Source: an uncultured Lachnospiraceae bacterium (GTDB lineage Bacteria; Bacillota; Clostridia; Lachnospirales; Lachnospiraceae). Taken from it: a DNA stretch of 64,000 nucleotides. Under the pieces are notes generated by a model. That model was not told the origin of the DNA. It did no database searches and worked only from the letters and a program-made list of their open reading frames with translations. A program made the translations under genes and the position numbers. Position 1 is the first letter of the stretch. Each line of letters opens with the position of its first letter. The stretch spans positions 1-64,000 of the forward strand of contig CANRPO010000011.1 of NCBI GenBank assembly GCA_947632515.1, read 5' to 3'. Shown piece by piece: positions 54,982 to 63,359 of this stretch.

Positions 54982-56289
54982 TCACTCCCGCACTACGCCC
55001 CTGATCAGGGCGTTCGGCTGCACAGGCGTATCCCCGAAGTGATACGCTCCCAGAAAACGTTCTTTGGCCATCGTCAGTCTCTCCCTGTCGTTTGCATGGA
55101 TCACTGCCAGCGGCTCCCCCGCCTTCACATAGTCTCCCACCTTCTTGTGCAGGATCAGTCCTACCGCAAGATCGATCCCGCTCTCCTTCGTCTCTCTGCC
55201 GCCGCCGAGGAGCAGGGAGCAGATACCGATCTCTTCACAGTCGATCTTCTCCACATAGCCTTCCCGCTCAGATACGATATTCTCTATGATGGACGCCTGC
55301 GGCAGGCGCGAAGTGTCGTAGACCATCTCCGGATCGCCTCCCTGCGCCTCGACGAACTGCGCCAGTTTCTTTAAGGCGCTGCCGTCCTCGATGGCCCGCG
55401 CGATCTTCCGCTCCGCCTCCTGTTCCCCCTCCGCCGCGCCGCCCGCGACCAGCATGTATGTGCCGAGGGTTTTGCACAGTCTGGTGAAATCCTCCGGGCC
55501 TTCCCCTCTGAGGGTGGCCACCGCCTCCTTCACCTCCAGCGCGTTTCCTACCGCGCGCCCCAGCGGCTGGTCCATGTCCGACACGACGGCGATCGTCTTC
55601 CTGCCCGCCCTGTTTCCCAGAGTCACCATCTCCCTCGCCAGCGCGAAAGCGTCCTCCTCGGTCTTCATGAAAGCCCCGCTCCCCGTCTTCACATCCAGCA
55701 CGATGGCGTCCGCGCCGGAGGCAAGTTTCTTGCTCATGATGGAGCTGGCGATCAATGACAGATTATCCACCGTGGCGGTCACGTCCCGCAGCGCGTACAG
55801 TTTCTTGTCCGCGGGCGCGACGTCGGCCGTCTGCCCCATGATCGACAGGCCGATCTCATTGACCTGTCTGATGAAATGCTCCTCGCTGATCCCCGTATCA
55901 AATCCCGCAAAGCTCTCCAGCTTGTCAATCGTCCCTCCGGTATGCCCCAGCCCCCGTCCGCTCATCTTGGCGATCTTCACGCCGCATGCCGCGGCCATGG
56001 GTGCCAGAGCGATGGAGGTCTTGTCTCCCACGCCGCCCGTGGAGTGCTTATCCACCTTGACGCCCGCGATGCCGCTTAAGTCCATCATATCGCCGCTGTG
56101 CGCCATAGCCATCGTGAGCGCCGCCGTCTCCTCCGGATCCATACCCCGGAAATAGACGGCCATCATCATGGCGGACATCTGGTAATCGGGAATGCGCCCC
56201 GCCGTATATTCCGCGATCATGTACTCGATCTCTTCCCTGCTCAGCGTCCCGCCGTTACGTTTCTTCATGATCAGATCATACATGCGCAT
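54982..56289 (-). CDS. pdp: Pyrimidine-nucleoside phosphorylase
   Basis: The 435-residue protein carries the family signature SGRGLGHTGGTIDKLESFAGF (about 108-128), KHSTGGVGDKTS phosphate-binding loop and a C-terminal domain of the swivelling type. It cleaves uridine, thymidine or deoxyuridine with phosphate to base and (deoxy)ribose 1-phosphate, feeding salvage and the use of nucleosides for carbon. Neighbour genes do not define an operon. Confidence 0.95.
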   Translation of the reverse strand: MRMYDLIMKKRNGGTLSREEIEYMIAEYTAGRIPDYQMSAMMMAVYFRGMDPEETAALTMAMAHSGDMMDLSGIAGVKVDKHSTGGVGDKTSIALAPMAAACGVKIAKMSGRGLGHTGGTIDKLESFAGFDTGISEEHFIRQVNEIGLSIMGQTADVAPADKKLYALRDVTATVDNLSLIASSIMSKKLASGADAIVLDVKTGSGAFMKTEEDAFALAREMVTLGNRAGRKTIAVVSDMDQPLGRAVGNALEVKEAVATLRGEGPEDFTRLCKTLGTYMLVAGGAAEGEQEAERKIARAIEDGSALKKLAQFVEAQGGDPEMVYDTSRLPQASIIENIVSEREGYVEKIDCEEIGICSLLLGGGRETKESGIDLAVGLILHKKVGDYVKAGEPLAVIHANDRERLTMAKERFLGAYHFGDTPVQPNALIRGVVRE

Positions 56290-56339
56290 ACTCGCAAAGC
56301 CTCCTGTCTGCGCTCCGCAAAAACTATTCGTTCTCTTTT

Positions 56340-56819
56340 TTACTTGTGATAAGGCTCCCCATTGATGATGCGGCAGGCTCTGTAAATCTGCTCTAACAGA
56401 ATGACACGCATCAGTTGGTGCGGAAAAGTCATTTTAGAAAAGCTGACCGTCAGGTCAGCCTTTTTGCATACTTTCTCGTGCAGTCCGAGAGAGCCTCCTA
56501 TGACGAACTGGATGTGACTCACGCCCCCTGTGGCAAGCTGTTCGATCTGCCCCGCAAAGGCCTCGGAGTCAAACATCCTGCCCCTCAGATCCAACACCAC
56601 GGTGAAGGCGTCTTCTCTGAGACAGCGGAGAATGCGCTCCGCCTCCCTGGCCCTGACCGCGTCGTCTAAAGACGTCCCCGCCTTATCCGGCGTCCGCTCG
56701 TCCTCCACCTGCAGGATCTCGAGTTTACAGTATCTGCCAAGACGTTTCCCATACTCCGCCAGAGCGTCCCTGTAGAATTTCTCCTTGATCTTACCGACCG
56801 CGATAACCGTTATCTTCAT
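56340..56819 (-). CDS. rlmH: 23S rRNA pseudouridine1915-N3-methyltransferase
   Basis: The 159-residue SPOUT methyltransferase has VLDLRGRMFDSEAFAG, QFVIGGSLGLHEKV and the C-terminal LLEQIYRACRIINGEPYHK, the knot and tail signatures of RlmH. It modifies pseudouridine 1915 in helix 69 of 23S rRNA, in the intact ribosome. Its start overlaps the stop of the zinc-ribbon protein gene (ATGA), suggesting coupling. Confidence 0.97.
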   Translation of the reverse strand: MKITVIAVGKIKEKFYRDALAEYGKRLGRYCKLEILQVEDERTPDKAGTSLDDAVRAREAERILRCLREDAFTVVLDLRGRMFDSEAFAGQIEQLATGGVSHIQFVIGGSLGLHEKVCKKADLTVSFSKMTFPHQLMRVILLEQIYRACRIINGEPYHK

Positions 56820-57499
56820 TCGTTCTCAAACAGCTCCTGATAATACTCGTCGATAAAATGTGACAAGAGTCCCTGATCCAGATTCAGGAATTTGTTGTTG
56901 ATGATCTCCTTCATCCTGTCGGTGCGCTTAAAATATTTCTGTTCCTCGGGCATCTCTTCCTCGAAAAGTCCGCTCTCGATCTGTTCCGCGCTCAGATTCT
57001 CCCTGCACCACTTCTCAAGCTCCGACAACAGCGAATCCTCCGACTGAGCCTTTACCAAAAGTATCTTAGAGGTGCGCATGGACACGACGCCAAACACAAC
57101 AAACAGTATGAACATGGCGCCCATCACGCCGCAGACAAAGTAGCGCGTCGTGTCCGCGCTGCGAAAGACGGGCAGCGTATTCGTGAACACGAGCACATCC
57201 AGAATAAAGCCGAGGATCCCTGCGAGAAACAGCGTATATGCTGAAGTGCGGTTGTCTTCTGCCTGAAGCGCGCTGTTGCGGTAGGCGTGATAGTCCTCGG
57301 ATTTTTCCGCAGCCGTCTCCTCAGGATCCTGCCCCGCGGCCGACATGGCACGCAGATACTCCTCCATCCGCCTCTGTCTTTCCAACTCTGATTCAGACGT
57401 TTCCTCTTCCTCCAGGCGATCCACCAGCTCCACCTGACACTCCGCGCAGAGCTTGACTCCCTCTCTGTACTCGTTCTTACAAACGGGACACCACGGCAT
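56816..57499 (-). CDS. Zinc-ribbon membrane protein of unknown function
   Basis: The 227-residue protein starts with a rubredoxin-like zinc knuckle (CPVCKNEYREGVKLCAEC, Cys4, Cys7, Cys18, Cys21 by count from Met1), then a charged linker, two transmembrane helices (about 95-115 and 125-147) and a helical cytoplasmic tail (VKAQSEDSLLSELEKWCREN). ATG 57499 is preferred because AGGAG is 10 nt upstream and the -4 GTG alternative is too close. Promoter at 57560-57588. I know no function; similar zinc-ribbon membrane proteins are common in Lachnospiraceae. Confidence 0.75.
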   Translation of the reverse strand: MPWCPVCKNEYREGVKLCAECQVELVDRLEEEETSESELERQRRMEEYLRAMSAAGQDPEETAAEKSEDYHAYRNSALQAEDNRTSAYTLFLAGILGFILDVLVFTNTLPVFRSADTTRYFVCGVMGAMFILFVVFGVVSMRTSKILLVKAQSEDSLLSELEKWCRENLSAEQIESGLFEEEMPEEQKYFKRTDRMKEIINNKFLNLDQGLLSHFIDEYYQELFENE

Positions 57500-57559
57500 G
57501 TACGTCACACTCCTTTATCTCAATCGGTAAAAATTTCCGGGAATCTTAGGTATAGCTTT

Positions 57560-57588
57560 ATTCTATAATCATTCCACCCGGATTGCAA
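57560..57588 (-). promoter_or_regulatory. Promoter of the zinc-ribbon gene and rlmH
   Basis: Minus-strand TTGCAA (57588-57583), a 17-nt spacer and TAGAAT (57565-57560). Confidence 0.55.
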
Positions 57589-57595
57589 CACTTTC

Positions 57596-57853
57596 CTACC
57601 GCTCGCCCTTAATGCCGGAGTAGACGGTCCTGGCGCTGATCCCGTCCAGTCTGCCGATCTTGCCTGAGAGCGCGTTGATGACGTCCTGGGGCGCGTCGAT
57701 CGCCACGCTGATAATATTGATCTCCCGCTTGCGGTAGGGAATGCCCATTCTGCCGATAATGTACCTCCCGTACTCGTGCAGCAGCATATTCAGCCGTTCA
57801 ATGCTGTCCTCTCTCTCCACGATAATACCGATCAACGCGATCCTTGTATCCAC
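57596..57853 (-). CDS. TM1266-family ACT-like putative regulator of iron-only hydrogenase
   Basis: The 85-residue protein has the ferredoxin-like/ACT fold pattern (RIALIGIIVERE, INIISVAIDAPQDVINALSGKIGRLDGISART) of the TM1266 family, named for its linkage to [FeFe]-hydrogenase maturation genes hydE/F/G. No hydrogenase or maturation gene lies in this window, so the linkage is lost or distant. The gene starts 6 nt after the MORN-like gene's stop and probably shares its transcript. Confidence 0.82.
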   Translation of the reverse strand: MDTRIALIGIIVEREDSIERLNMLLHEYGRYIIGRMGIPYRKREINIISVAIDAPQDVINALSGKIGRLDGISARTVYSGIKGER

Positions 57854-57859
57854 GGAATA

Positions 57860-58987
57860 TCACTCCTTCTTCATAAGTTCTTCGATACCCTGATTCTTAT
57901 TCTCCGACTTGTCAATATCCAGGCATAGATCGTGATCGTCCTTGTTGCGCCATACGGAGCACTCGCCGATGGCGCTCATATCCCGCCAGAGCGTGAATGT
58001 TCCCACGGAGGCAACACCGTCCCACTCCTCCACAGTGCCGATATAGTTCACGGTGTAGCCATACAGCTCACCGTCATACAATCCGTCCACGAAACCGCCG
58101 ACCACATTCTGCAGGATCCTCTCGCCGCCTTTCAGCTTGGAGACGTCCACCTCAAAGTGTTCCGCGCCCTGCCCGTTCGGCAGATTATCCGCCCACGCGC
58201 CGGCGTAACTGTGATACATATATTTACCCATTTTGTTGCGCTTACTCTTCTCGCTGATATAGAAACGGAACCATGTGCCGTCCCCCTCCCGCGCGCCGTC
58301 TGACCAGTCTCCGTAATAGTAGCTGTTGTCCTCATAGATCGCCAAACCCTTGCCGTCCGGCTCGCCGTCTCCGTTTACATCCCCAATATAATAATACTGT
58401 CCCGTTCCCGTAAGCTCCGAAGACAATTTAACGTATCGCTTTAAGTGCGCCAGATCCCAGATGGCGGCCTGATTATTGTCTGCGAAGTAAGGAAGGGCCT
58501 CGTTCAGAATGAACTCTTTGCTGTAGGAAATGTCGTTCTCGTCCTCCACATCGACCACCACCGCGGTCTTGTCGCTGTCCGCCGCCACCGGATCGATGGG
58601 TTCCTCCTCAGGCTCCTCCGGCTCTGCCTCCTCCTCGTCCCCGTCCGTCTGCGGCGCGATGACAACAGCATCTCCCGACGTCTCGGGCACATAGTCGTTC
58701 TTCTGCTGCTCTTTCACATAGTCTGTGATCGTCTGCTGCAGTTCCTCATCCGCGTCCCGAGCCGTCTCCTTCCCGCGCCCGGACAGAAACGCCAACAGCG
58801 CGATAATGCAGACAAGCAGGAACGCGATAACACCGAGAAGGATCGGCGTCAGGGAAGGGTTCTCCAAGAACCCTTCGCGCCCGCTCTCCCGCTTTGCCTC
58901 TTTCTCCTGCTCCGTCTCCGGTTCTTTCAAATAATCCTCTTCATGATCTTCTTCATCCGTTCGATGATTTCTCTCCATCAGATTCAT
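57860..58987 (-). CDS. Membrane-anchored protein with MORN-like repeats
   Basis: The 375-residue protein has an acidic cytoplasmic N-terminus (1-40), one transmembrane helix (about 47-70, ILLGVIAFLLVCIIALLAFL), an acidic linker, then an extracellular beta-rich part with MORN-like units (YYYGDWSDGAREGDGTWFRF, YAGAWADNLPNGQGAEHF, GGFVDGLYDGELYGY). MORN repeats are often found in scaffolding or lipid-binding proteins. ATG 58987 follows GAGGGAG. It has a 6-nt gap to the TM1266 gene. Function unknown. Confidence 0.78.
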   Translation of the reverse strand: MNLMERNHRTDEEDHEEDYLKEPETEQEKEAKRESGREGFLENPSLTPILLGVIAFLLVCIIALLAFLSGRGKETARDADEELQQTITDYVKEQQKNDYVPETSGDAVVIAPQTDGDEEEAEPEEPEEEPIDPVAADSDKTAVVVDVEDENDISYSKEFILNEALPYFADNNQAAIWDLAHLKRYVKLSSELTGTGQYYYIGDVNGDGEPDGKGLAIYEDNSYYYGDWSDGAREGDGTWFRFYISEKSKRNKMGKYMYHSYAGAWADNLPNGQGAEHFEVDVSKLKGGERILQNVVGGFVDGLYDGELYGYTVNYIGTVEEWDGVASVGTFTLWRDMSAIGECSVWRNKDDHDLCLDIDKSENKNQGIEELMKKE

Positions 58988-58997
58988 GCTTTCTCCC

Positions 58998-59300
58998 TCA
59001 CTGTGACTCATAATCCAGACACGTTCTGTTCCCGGTCACGCTGCCCACATAGGCGGCGGCCGCTCTGTGCGCCGGGGACTCCTGATAAGCCTGCAGCGCC
59101 TCCTCGCTCTCAAATGCGCCGATCAGACCGATGTCCCTGTTGCCGGAGTCAAGCGCCTCCGTCTCCACTTTGAGAGAAATGACTCCCGACACCTGCCCGG
59201 CCACCGCCTCCAGCTCTCTCTTGATGCGTGCTGCGGCCTCCTTCCTCTCCTGTACAGACAACTCCTCACGAAAATTCCACAATACAATGTGATGAACCAT
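58998..59300 (-). CDS. Dabb-family (stress-responsive A/B barrel) protein
   Basis: The 100-residue protein has the Dabb start MVHHIVLWNFRE and a C-terminal EALQAYQESPAHRAAA, the dimeric ferredoxin-like fold also used by small enzymes and monooxygenase-like proteins. A defined substrate cannot be given. It ends 10 nt before the MORN-like gene's start on the same strand. Confidence 0.85.
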   Translation of the reverse strand: MVHHIVLWNFREELSVQERKEAAARIKRELEAVAGQVSGVISLKVETEALDSGNRDIGLIGAFESEEALQAYQESPAHRAAAAYVGSVTGNRTCLDYESQ

Positions 59301-59385
59301 TTTTCTTCCTCCTGCTCTTCTATTTTAGATGCCATTCCTTAACAAAACAGTGTGCAAATTATTAAGATTTTATGTAACTGCTCCG

Positions 59386-59418
59386 GAAACAAGAAGAGTC
59401 CGCCATACTGACAGACTC
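59386..59418 (-). terminator. Weak terminator after the NfnB-like gene
   Basis: Minus-strand GAGTCTG (59418-59412) pairs with CGGACTC (59402-59396) across a 9-nt loop, then TTCTTGTTT. It is 18 nt after the stop. Confidence 0.5.
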
Positions 59419-59435
59419 CCCGATTTTATGCATAT

Positions 59436-60821
59436 TTACCTGGACAGATACTCGTCGATCCCCTTCGCCGCCGCCTTGCCTGCGCCCATCGCAAGGATGA
59501 CGGTAGCCGCTCCCGTCACCGCGTCGCCTCCGGCGTACACGCCTTCCTTGGTCGTCTTCCCGAACTCTTCATCCGCCACGATACACTGGTATTTGTTCAC
59601 TTCCAGTCCCTTCGTGGTGGAGGAGATCAGCGGGTTGGGCGATGTGCCCAGCGACATGATGACCATGTCCACATCCATCGTAAACTCCGATCCCTCTATC
59701 GCAACGGGCCGCCTTCTGCCCGAGGCGTCCGGCTCCCCCAGCTCCATTCTCACACACTTGATACCGCACACCCAGCCGTTCTCGTCCTCGAGGATCTCCA
59801 CGGGATTCGTCAGCAGATCGAAGATGATCCCTTCCTCCTTGGCGTGATGCACTTCCTCCACACGGGCGGGAAGTTCCTCCTCGCTCCTTCGGTACACGAT
59901 ATGTACCTCCGCGCCGAGACGCAGCGCCGTTCTCGCCGCATCCATGGCCACATTGCCGCCGCCGACTACCGCCACTTTCCTGCCGTGCATGATGGGGGTG
60001 TTGGAATTCTCGTCGAAGGCCTTCATCAGATTACTTCTCGTCAGGTACTCGTTGGCGGAGAACACGCCGTTGGCCTGCTCTCCGGGAATGCCCATGAACT
60101 TCGGCAGACCCGCGCCGGAACCGATGAACACCGCGGAGAATCCTTCCTCCTCCAGCAGCTCATCGATCGTGACAGACTTGCCGATGACCACATTCGTCTC
60201 GATCCTGACGCCCAGCGCCTTCACGTTCTCAATTTCCTTCGCCACAACATCCTTCTTCGGCAGACGAAACTCCGGGATCCCGTACACCAGCACGCCGCCC
60301 GGCTCATGCAGCGCCTCGAAGATCGTCACGTCGTACCCCATCTTCGCCAGATCGCCCGCGCAGGTCAGCCCGGACGGGCCGGAGCCGATCACGGCTACCT
60401 TCTTGCCTTTCTTCTCCTTCGCTCCCTCGGGTTTGATGCCGTTCTCCCTCGCCCAGTCGGCCACGAACCGCTCCAGCTTGCCGATGGAGATCGGCTCTCC
60501 TTTGATGCCGCGGATGCACTTGCCCTCGCACTGGCTCTCCTGCGGGCAGACCCGCCCGCAGACCGCCGGCAGGGCGGAGGATTCGCTGATGATCTGATAG
60601 GCCGCCTCTACGTCGCCCTCTTTCACCTTCTCGATAAAGCCCGGAATGTTGATCGCCACCGGACATCCCTTGATACACTGTGCGTTCTTGCAGTTGATAC
60701 ATCTTGCCGCCTCGCACATGGCCTCCTCTTTGTCATAGCCGAGGCATACTTCCTCGAAATTCGTCGCGCGTACCTTCGCATCCTGTTCGCGGACAGGCAC
60801 TTTCTTCAATACATCCTGCAT
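59436..60821 (-). CDS. NfnB/GltD-like FAD-iron-sulfur oxidoreductase (glutamate synthase small-subunit type)
   Basis: The 461-residue protein has an N-terminal Fe-S domain (CINCKNAQCIKGCP, about 41-54; CGRVCPQESQCEGKC, 88-102), the FAD site AVIGSGPSGLTCAGDLAKMGYDV, and NADPH site VVGGGNVAMDAARTALRLG. The partner gene at 60821-61711 overlaps it by one base, matching the NfnA/NfnB (NADH-dependent ferredoxin:NADP oxidoreductase) arrangement. That complex couples NADH and reduced ferredoxin to NADPH by electron bifurcation. A glutamate-synthase role is less likely because no large subunit adjoins. Confidence 0.88.
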   Translation of the reverse strand: MQDVLKKVPVREQDAKVRATNFEEVCLGYDKEEAMCEAARCINCKNAQCIKGCPVAINIPGFIEKVKEGDVEAAYQIISESSALPAVCGRVCPQESQCEGKCIRGIKGEPISIGKLERFVADWARENGIKPEGAKEKKGKKVAVIGSGPSGLTCAGDLAKMGYDVTIFEALHEPGGVLVYGIPEFRLPKKDVVAKEIENVKALGVRIETNVVIGKSVTIDELLEEEGFSAVFIGSGAGLPKFMGIPGEQANGVFSANEYLTRSNLMKAFDENSNTPIMHGRKVAVVGGGNVAMDAARTALRLGAEVHIVYRRSEEELPARVEEVHHAKEEGIIFDLLTNPVEILEDENGWVCGIKCVRMELGEPDASGRRRPVAIEGSEFTMDVDMVIMSLGTSPNPLISSTTKGLEVNKYQCIVADEEFGKTTKEGVYAGGDAVTGAATVILAMGAGKAAAKGIDEYLSR

Positions 60822-61711
60822 CAGTCATTACCTCCACAATTTCCGCAGCCGCCGTGATGGGTACTGCCCTCCTGCGCCTTCAGGAATGCTCTTCCCTCTC
60901 TCGTCCTGTAGATCTGCTGGCGTTTCATCGCCTGATCGAAGTCCACCTTGTGTCCGTCAAACTCGGGGCCGTCCACACAGGCGAATTTCACCCGGCCGTC
61001 CACCGTCAGGCGGCATGCGCCGCACATACCCGTGCCGTCCACCATGATCGGGTTCATGCTGACGATCGTGTGAAGCTCGTACTTCTTCGTCGTCAGGCAC
61101 ACGAACTTCATCATGATCATGGGTCCGATGGCAACGCACAGATCGTAGCTTTTGCCCTCCCTCTCGATCAGATCTTCGATCACCTTCGTCACCATGCCGC
61201 TCCTGCCGTAAGAACCGTCGTCGGTGGTCACATAGAGATTGCCGGCCACCGCCTGCATCTCCTCCTCCATGATCAGAAGATCCTTCGTCTTGGCGCCGAT
61301 GATCACGTCGGCGTCTATCCCCCGTTCGTGCAGCCATTTCACCTGCGGGTAGACAGGCGCCGTGCCGAGTCCTCCCGCCACGAACAGGATCTTTTTCTTT
61401 TTCAGGCTTTCGATATCCTCACTCACAAACTCGGAAGGACATCCCAGCGGTCCCACAAAATCGTGAAAGCTGTCGCCGCTTTTCAGATGTCTCATCATCT
61501 CCGTCGCCGCTCCGACTACCTGCACGACGATCGTGACGGTTCCGGCATCTCTGTCGTAGTCGCATATGGTCAGCGGAATACGCTCCCCGTCCTCGTCCAT
61601 CCTGACGATGACGAACTGCCCCGGCTGGCACGATTTCGCCACCCTAGACGCCTCAACGTTCATCAGATAGATGTTCGTCGCAAGTTCCTCGGCTTTTAAT
61701 ATCTTGTACAT
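60821..61711 (-). CDS. NfnA-like FAD/NAD-binding [2Fe-2S] subunit (PyrK/sulfide dehydrogenase type)
   Basis: The 296-residue protein has a ferredoxin-reductase-like FAD domain (GQFVIVRMDEDGERIPLTICDY), NAD(H) domain (LFVAGGLGTAPVYPQVKW) and a C-terminal [2Fe-2S] region with CGACRLTV followed by CVDGPEF. This is the layout of NfnA and of dihydroorotate dehydrogenase PyrK-type proteins; the C-terminal end has an extra Cys-rich GGCGNCGG tail. Together with the 59436-60821 gene it would form the bifurcating NADH-dependent ferredoxin:NADP oxidoreductase. Confidence 0.9.
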   Translation of the reverse strand: MYKILKAEELATNIYLMNVEASRVAKSCQPGQFVIVRMDEDGERIPLTICDYDRDAGTVTIVVQVVGAATEMMRHLKSGDSFHDFVGPLGCPSEFVSEDIESLKKKKILFVAGGLGTAPVYPQVKWLHERGIDADVIIGAKTKDLLIMEEEMQAVAGNLYVTTDDGSYGRSGMVTKVIEDLIEREGKSYDLCVAIGPMIMMKFVCLTTKKYELHTIVSMNPIMVDGTGMCGACRLTVDGRVKFACVDGPEFDGHKVDFDQAMKRQQIYRTREGRAFLKAQEGSTHHGGCGNCGGND

Positions 61712-61801
61712 CTGTGCTTATCCTCCTAAACTGATTCCCTGGCCATCTGAATACAGGCAAACGTATCTGCCACAATACACAAATTGATACGCACCTAGTT
61801 A

Positions 61802-61830
61802 ATGATATAAGAACTCCGTTATTTTTGCAA
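61802..61830 (-). promoter_or_regulatory. Promoter of the NfnA/NfnB-like pair
   Basis: Minus-strand TTGCAA (61830-61825), a 17-nt spacer and TATCAT (61807-61802), about 85 nt before the first gene. Confidence 0.5.
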
Positions 61831-61872
61831 CTGTTTTCCTGCAATTCCCACTTGTCTGAAAAAACAGATCCC

Positions 61873-63324
61873 CTAAAGGATATTTGCCACAAATTCTCCG
61901 TCCGGGCCGTAACCGAGCTGCGCCGCCTCACCCGTGTGCACGTTGATGAGGAACACTTTGTCGGTTCGGCTCAGGATGCCCGTGCCGTCGTCATAGTGCT
62001 CGTTGATGGTATAGTAATCGTCGCTCTCACCGATGCGCAGCACCGAGCTGAATCTGTAGCTGAACACACCGCTCTGGCGCTTGCTGTGCCCCGCCGTGTC
62101 CTCCAGATACCCGATCTCCACCAGTTTCGCGATCAGATCGTTCACCGCCCGGGAGGGGGCGATCGCATCCCTCAGTGTCAGCGTATATGTCCTCGTCGTG
62201 ATCTCGCTGGAGATGCCGTCCTCGCTGATGTTGACGAACTTGAACAGCGTCGTGCCAAGGGGCATGGGAATCGGCCCTGTGTATGGGACACTGTCGGCTG
62301 TCGGTTCCGACTCGTCCGTCGTATAGTAAGTCTTACAGCCCTCCAACCCCTCCACAGAGATCATCATAGGCTCCTCGTACTCCCCGCTGTACAGCGACAC
62401 CTCGGGCGGGTTTGGCACAGACAGATTGATCACATAGGTCTTGCTGACCACTTCGCTCTCGATACCATAATCATTGACAAAAAAAGCGCTGATCGTGTAC
62501 TCTCCCGACTCTAAAAAGATTGGCGCCGTGTAGATCAGGCTGTCCCTGGTCGGTTTCGATCCATCCATCGTATAGTAGATCGTCCCGGCCGTGTTGGAGC
62601 TTAACTTTAGCGGAATCACCTCCGCATAGCTTCCCTCCACATAGCTGAATTCCGGCTCCAGTGCGAGATAACTCTGGAAAAGGTTCACAATGTCAGGTTC
62701 CATGCAATTTCTCAAGAGGTCATTGATCTCTTCGTACATGCCGTCGTTGGCATAGATGGTGATGATTTTGTTGTAGGCCTCCTCCAGATCCTCGTAGGGG
62801 AAGTCTCCCCGCTCTATAATGCGTGAAAGAGCGCTGACGGCGGATACATGATCCTGCTGCAGATAGTAGTAGTCCGCCTCCAAAAAAAGCAGCTGCGCAA
62901 CATCCGGGTATTTTTCATACGCCGCCTCCAGGCAGGAGATCGCCGCAGAATAGTTCTCATCTGCCGCATACTCTCTCGCCTTCCCGATCTGATAATCCAC
63001 TGTCCGGATGTGATAGGCGTACGCGCCGTATGCGATCAGCGCGACGGCCAGAATGACGATCAGACTTGCGGCCACCCAGATTTTACGGTCATCCTCCACA
63101 ACGTTCTCTGCCTCTCCGGGCTTTTCCTTCCCGCTCTCCTCATCTTCCCGCGGTGTCTTCTGTCTGTCTTCGCCCTCCTGCAATGCCACAAGCGTCGATA
63201 AGGTTTCCGTTATGCTGTTTTCAATTTCCGGCTCAAAGTCGGGCACCATCCGGATCTCCTCTCCGCACTTCTCGCAGATCAGATGTCCTTCTTCCAACTC
63301 ATTGCCACAATGCGGGCACTTCAT
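61873..63324 (-). CDS. Zinc-ribbon membrane protein with TPR-like and chitobiase C-terminal-type domains
   Basis: The 483-residue protein starts with a zinc ribbon (CPHCGNELEEGHLICEKCG, Cys3/6/17/20), an acidic linker, one transmembrane helix (about 88-107, WVAASLIVILAVALIAYGAY), a helical TPR-like region (115-230, DENYSAAISCLEAAYEKYPD) and two chitobiase/hexosaminidase C-terminal-like beta domains (YYTMDGSKPTRDSLIYT; YYTTDESEPTADSVPYTGPI). It probably exposes the beta domains outside the cell; they may bind carbohydrate. ATG 63324 is the likely start because of GGGAG. Function unknown. Confidence 0.78.
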   Translation of the reverse strand: MKCPHCGNELEEGHLICEKCGEEIRMVPDFEPEIENSITETLSTLVALQEGEDRQKTPREDEESGKEKPGEAENVVEDDRKIWVAASLIVILAVALIAYGAYAYHIRTVDYQIGKAREYAADENYSAAISCLEAAYEKYPDVAQLLFLEADYYYLQQDHVSAVSALSRIIERGDFPYEDLEEAYNKIITIYANDGMYEEINDLLRNCMEPDIVNLFQSYLALEPEFSYVEGSYAEVIPLKLSSNTAGTIYYTMDGSKPTRDSLIYTAPIFLESGEYTISAFFVNDYGIESEVVSKTYVINLSVPNPPEVSLYSGEYEEPMMISVEGLEGCKTYYTTDESEPTADSVPYTGPIPMPLGTTLFKFVNISEDGISSEITTRTYTLTLRDAIAPSRAVNDLIAKLVEIGYLEDTAGHSKRQSGVFSYRFSSVLRIGESDDYYTINEHYDDGTGILSRTDKVFLINVHTGEAAQLGYGPDGEFVANIL

Positions 63325-63359
63325 AAGCGGCTCCCTCTCTGTCACTGTTTATCCGACTG

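Noticed and set aside
59436..61711. Glutamate synthase operon
   Set aside because: No GltB large subunit adjoins; the overlapping partner is an NfnA/PyrK-type subunit, so the NfnAB reading fits better.
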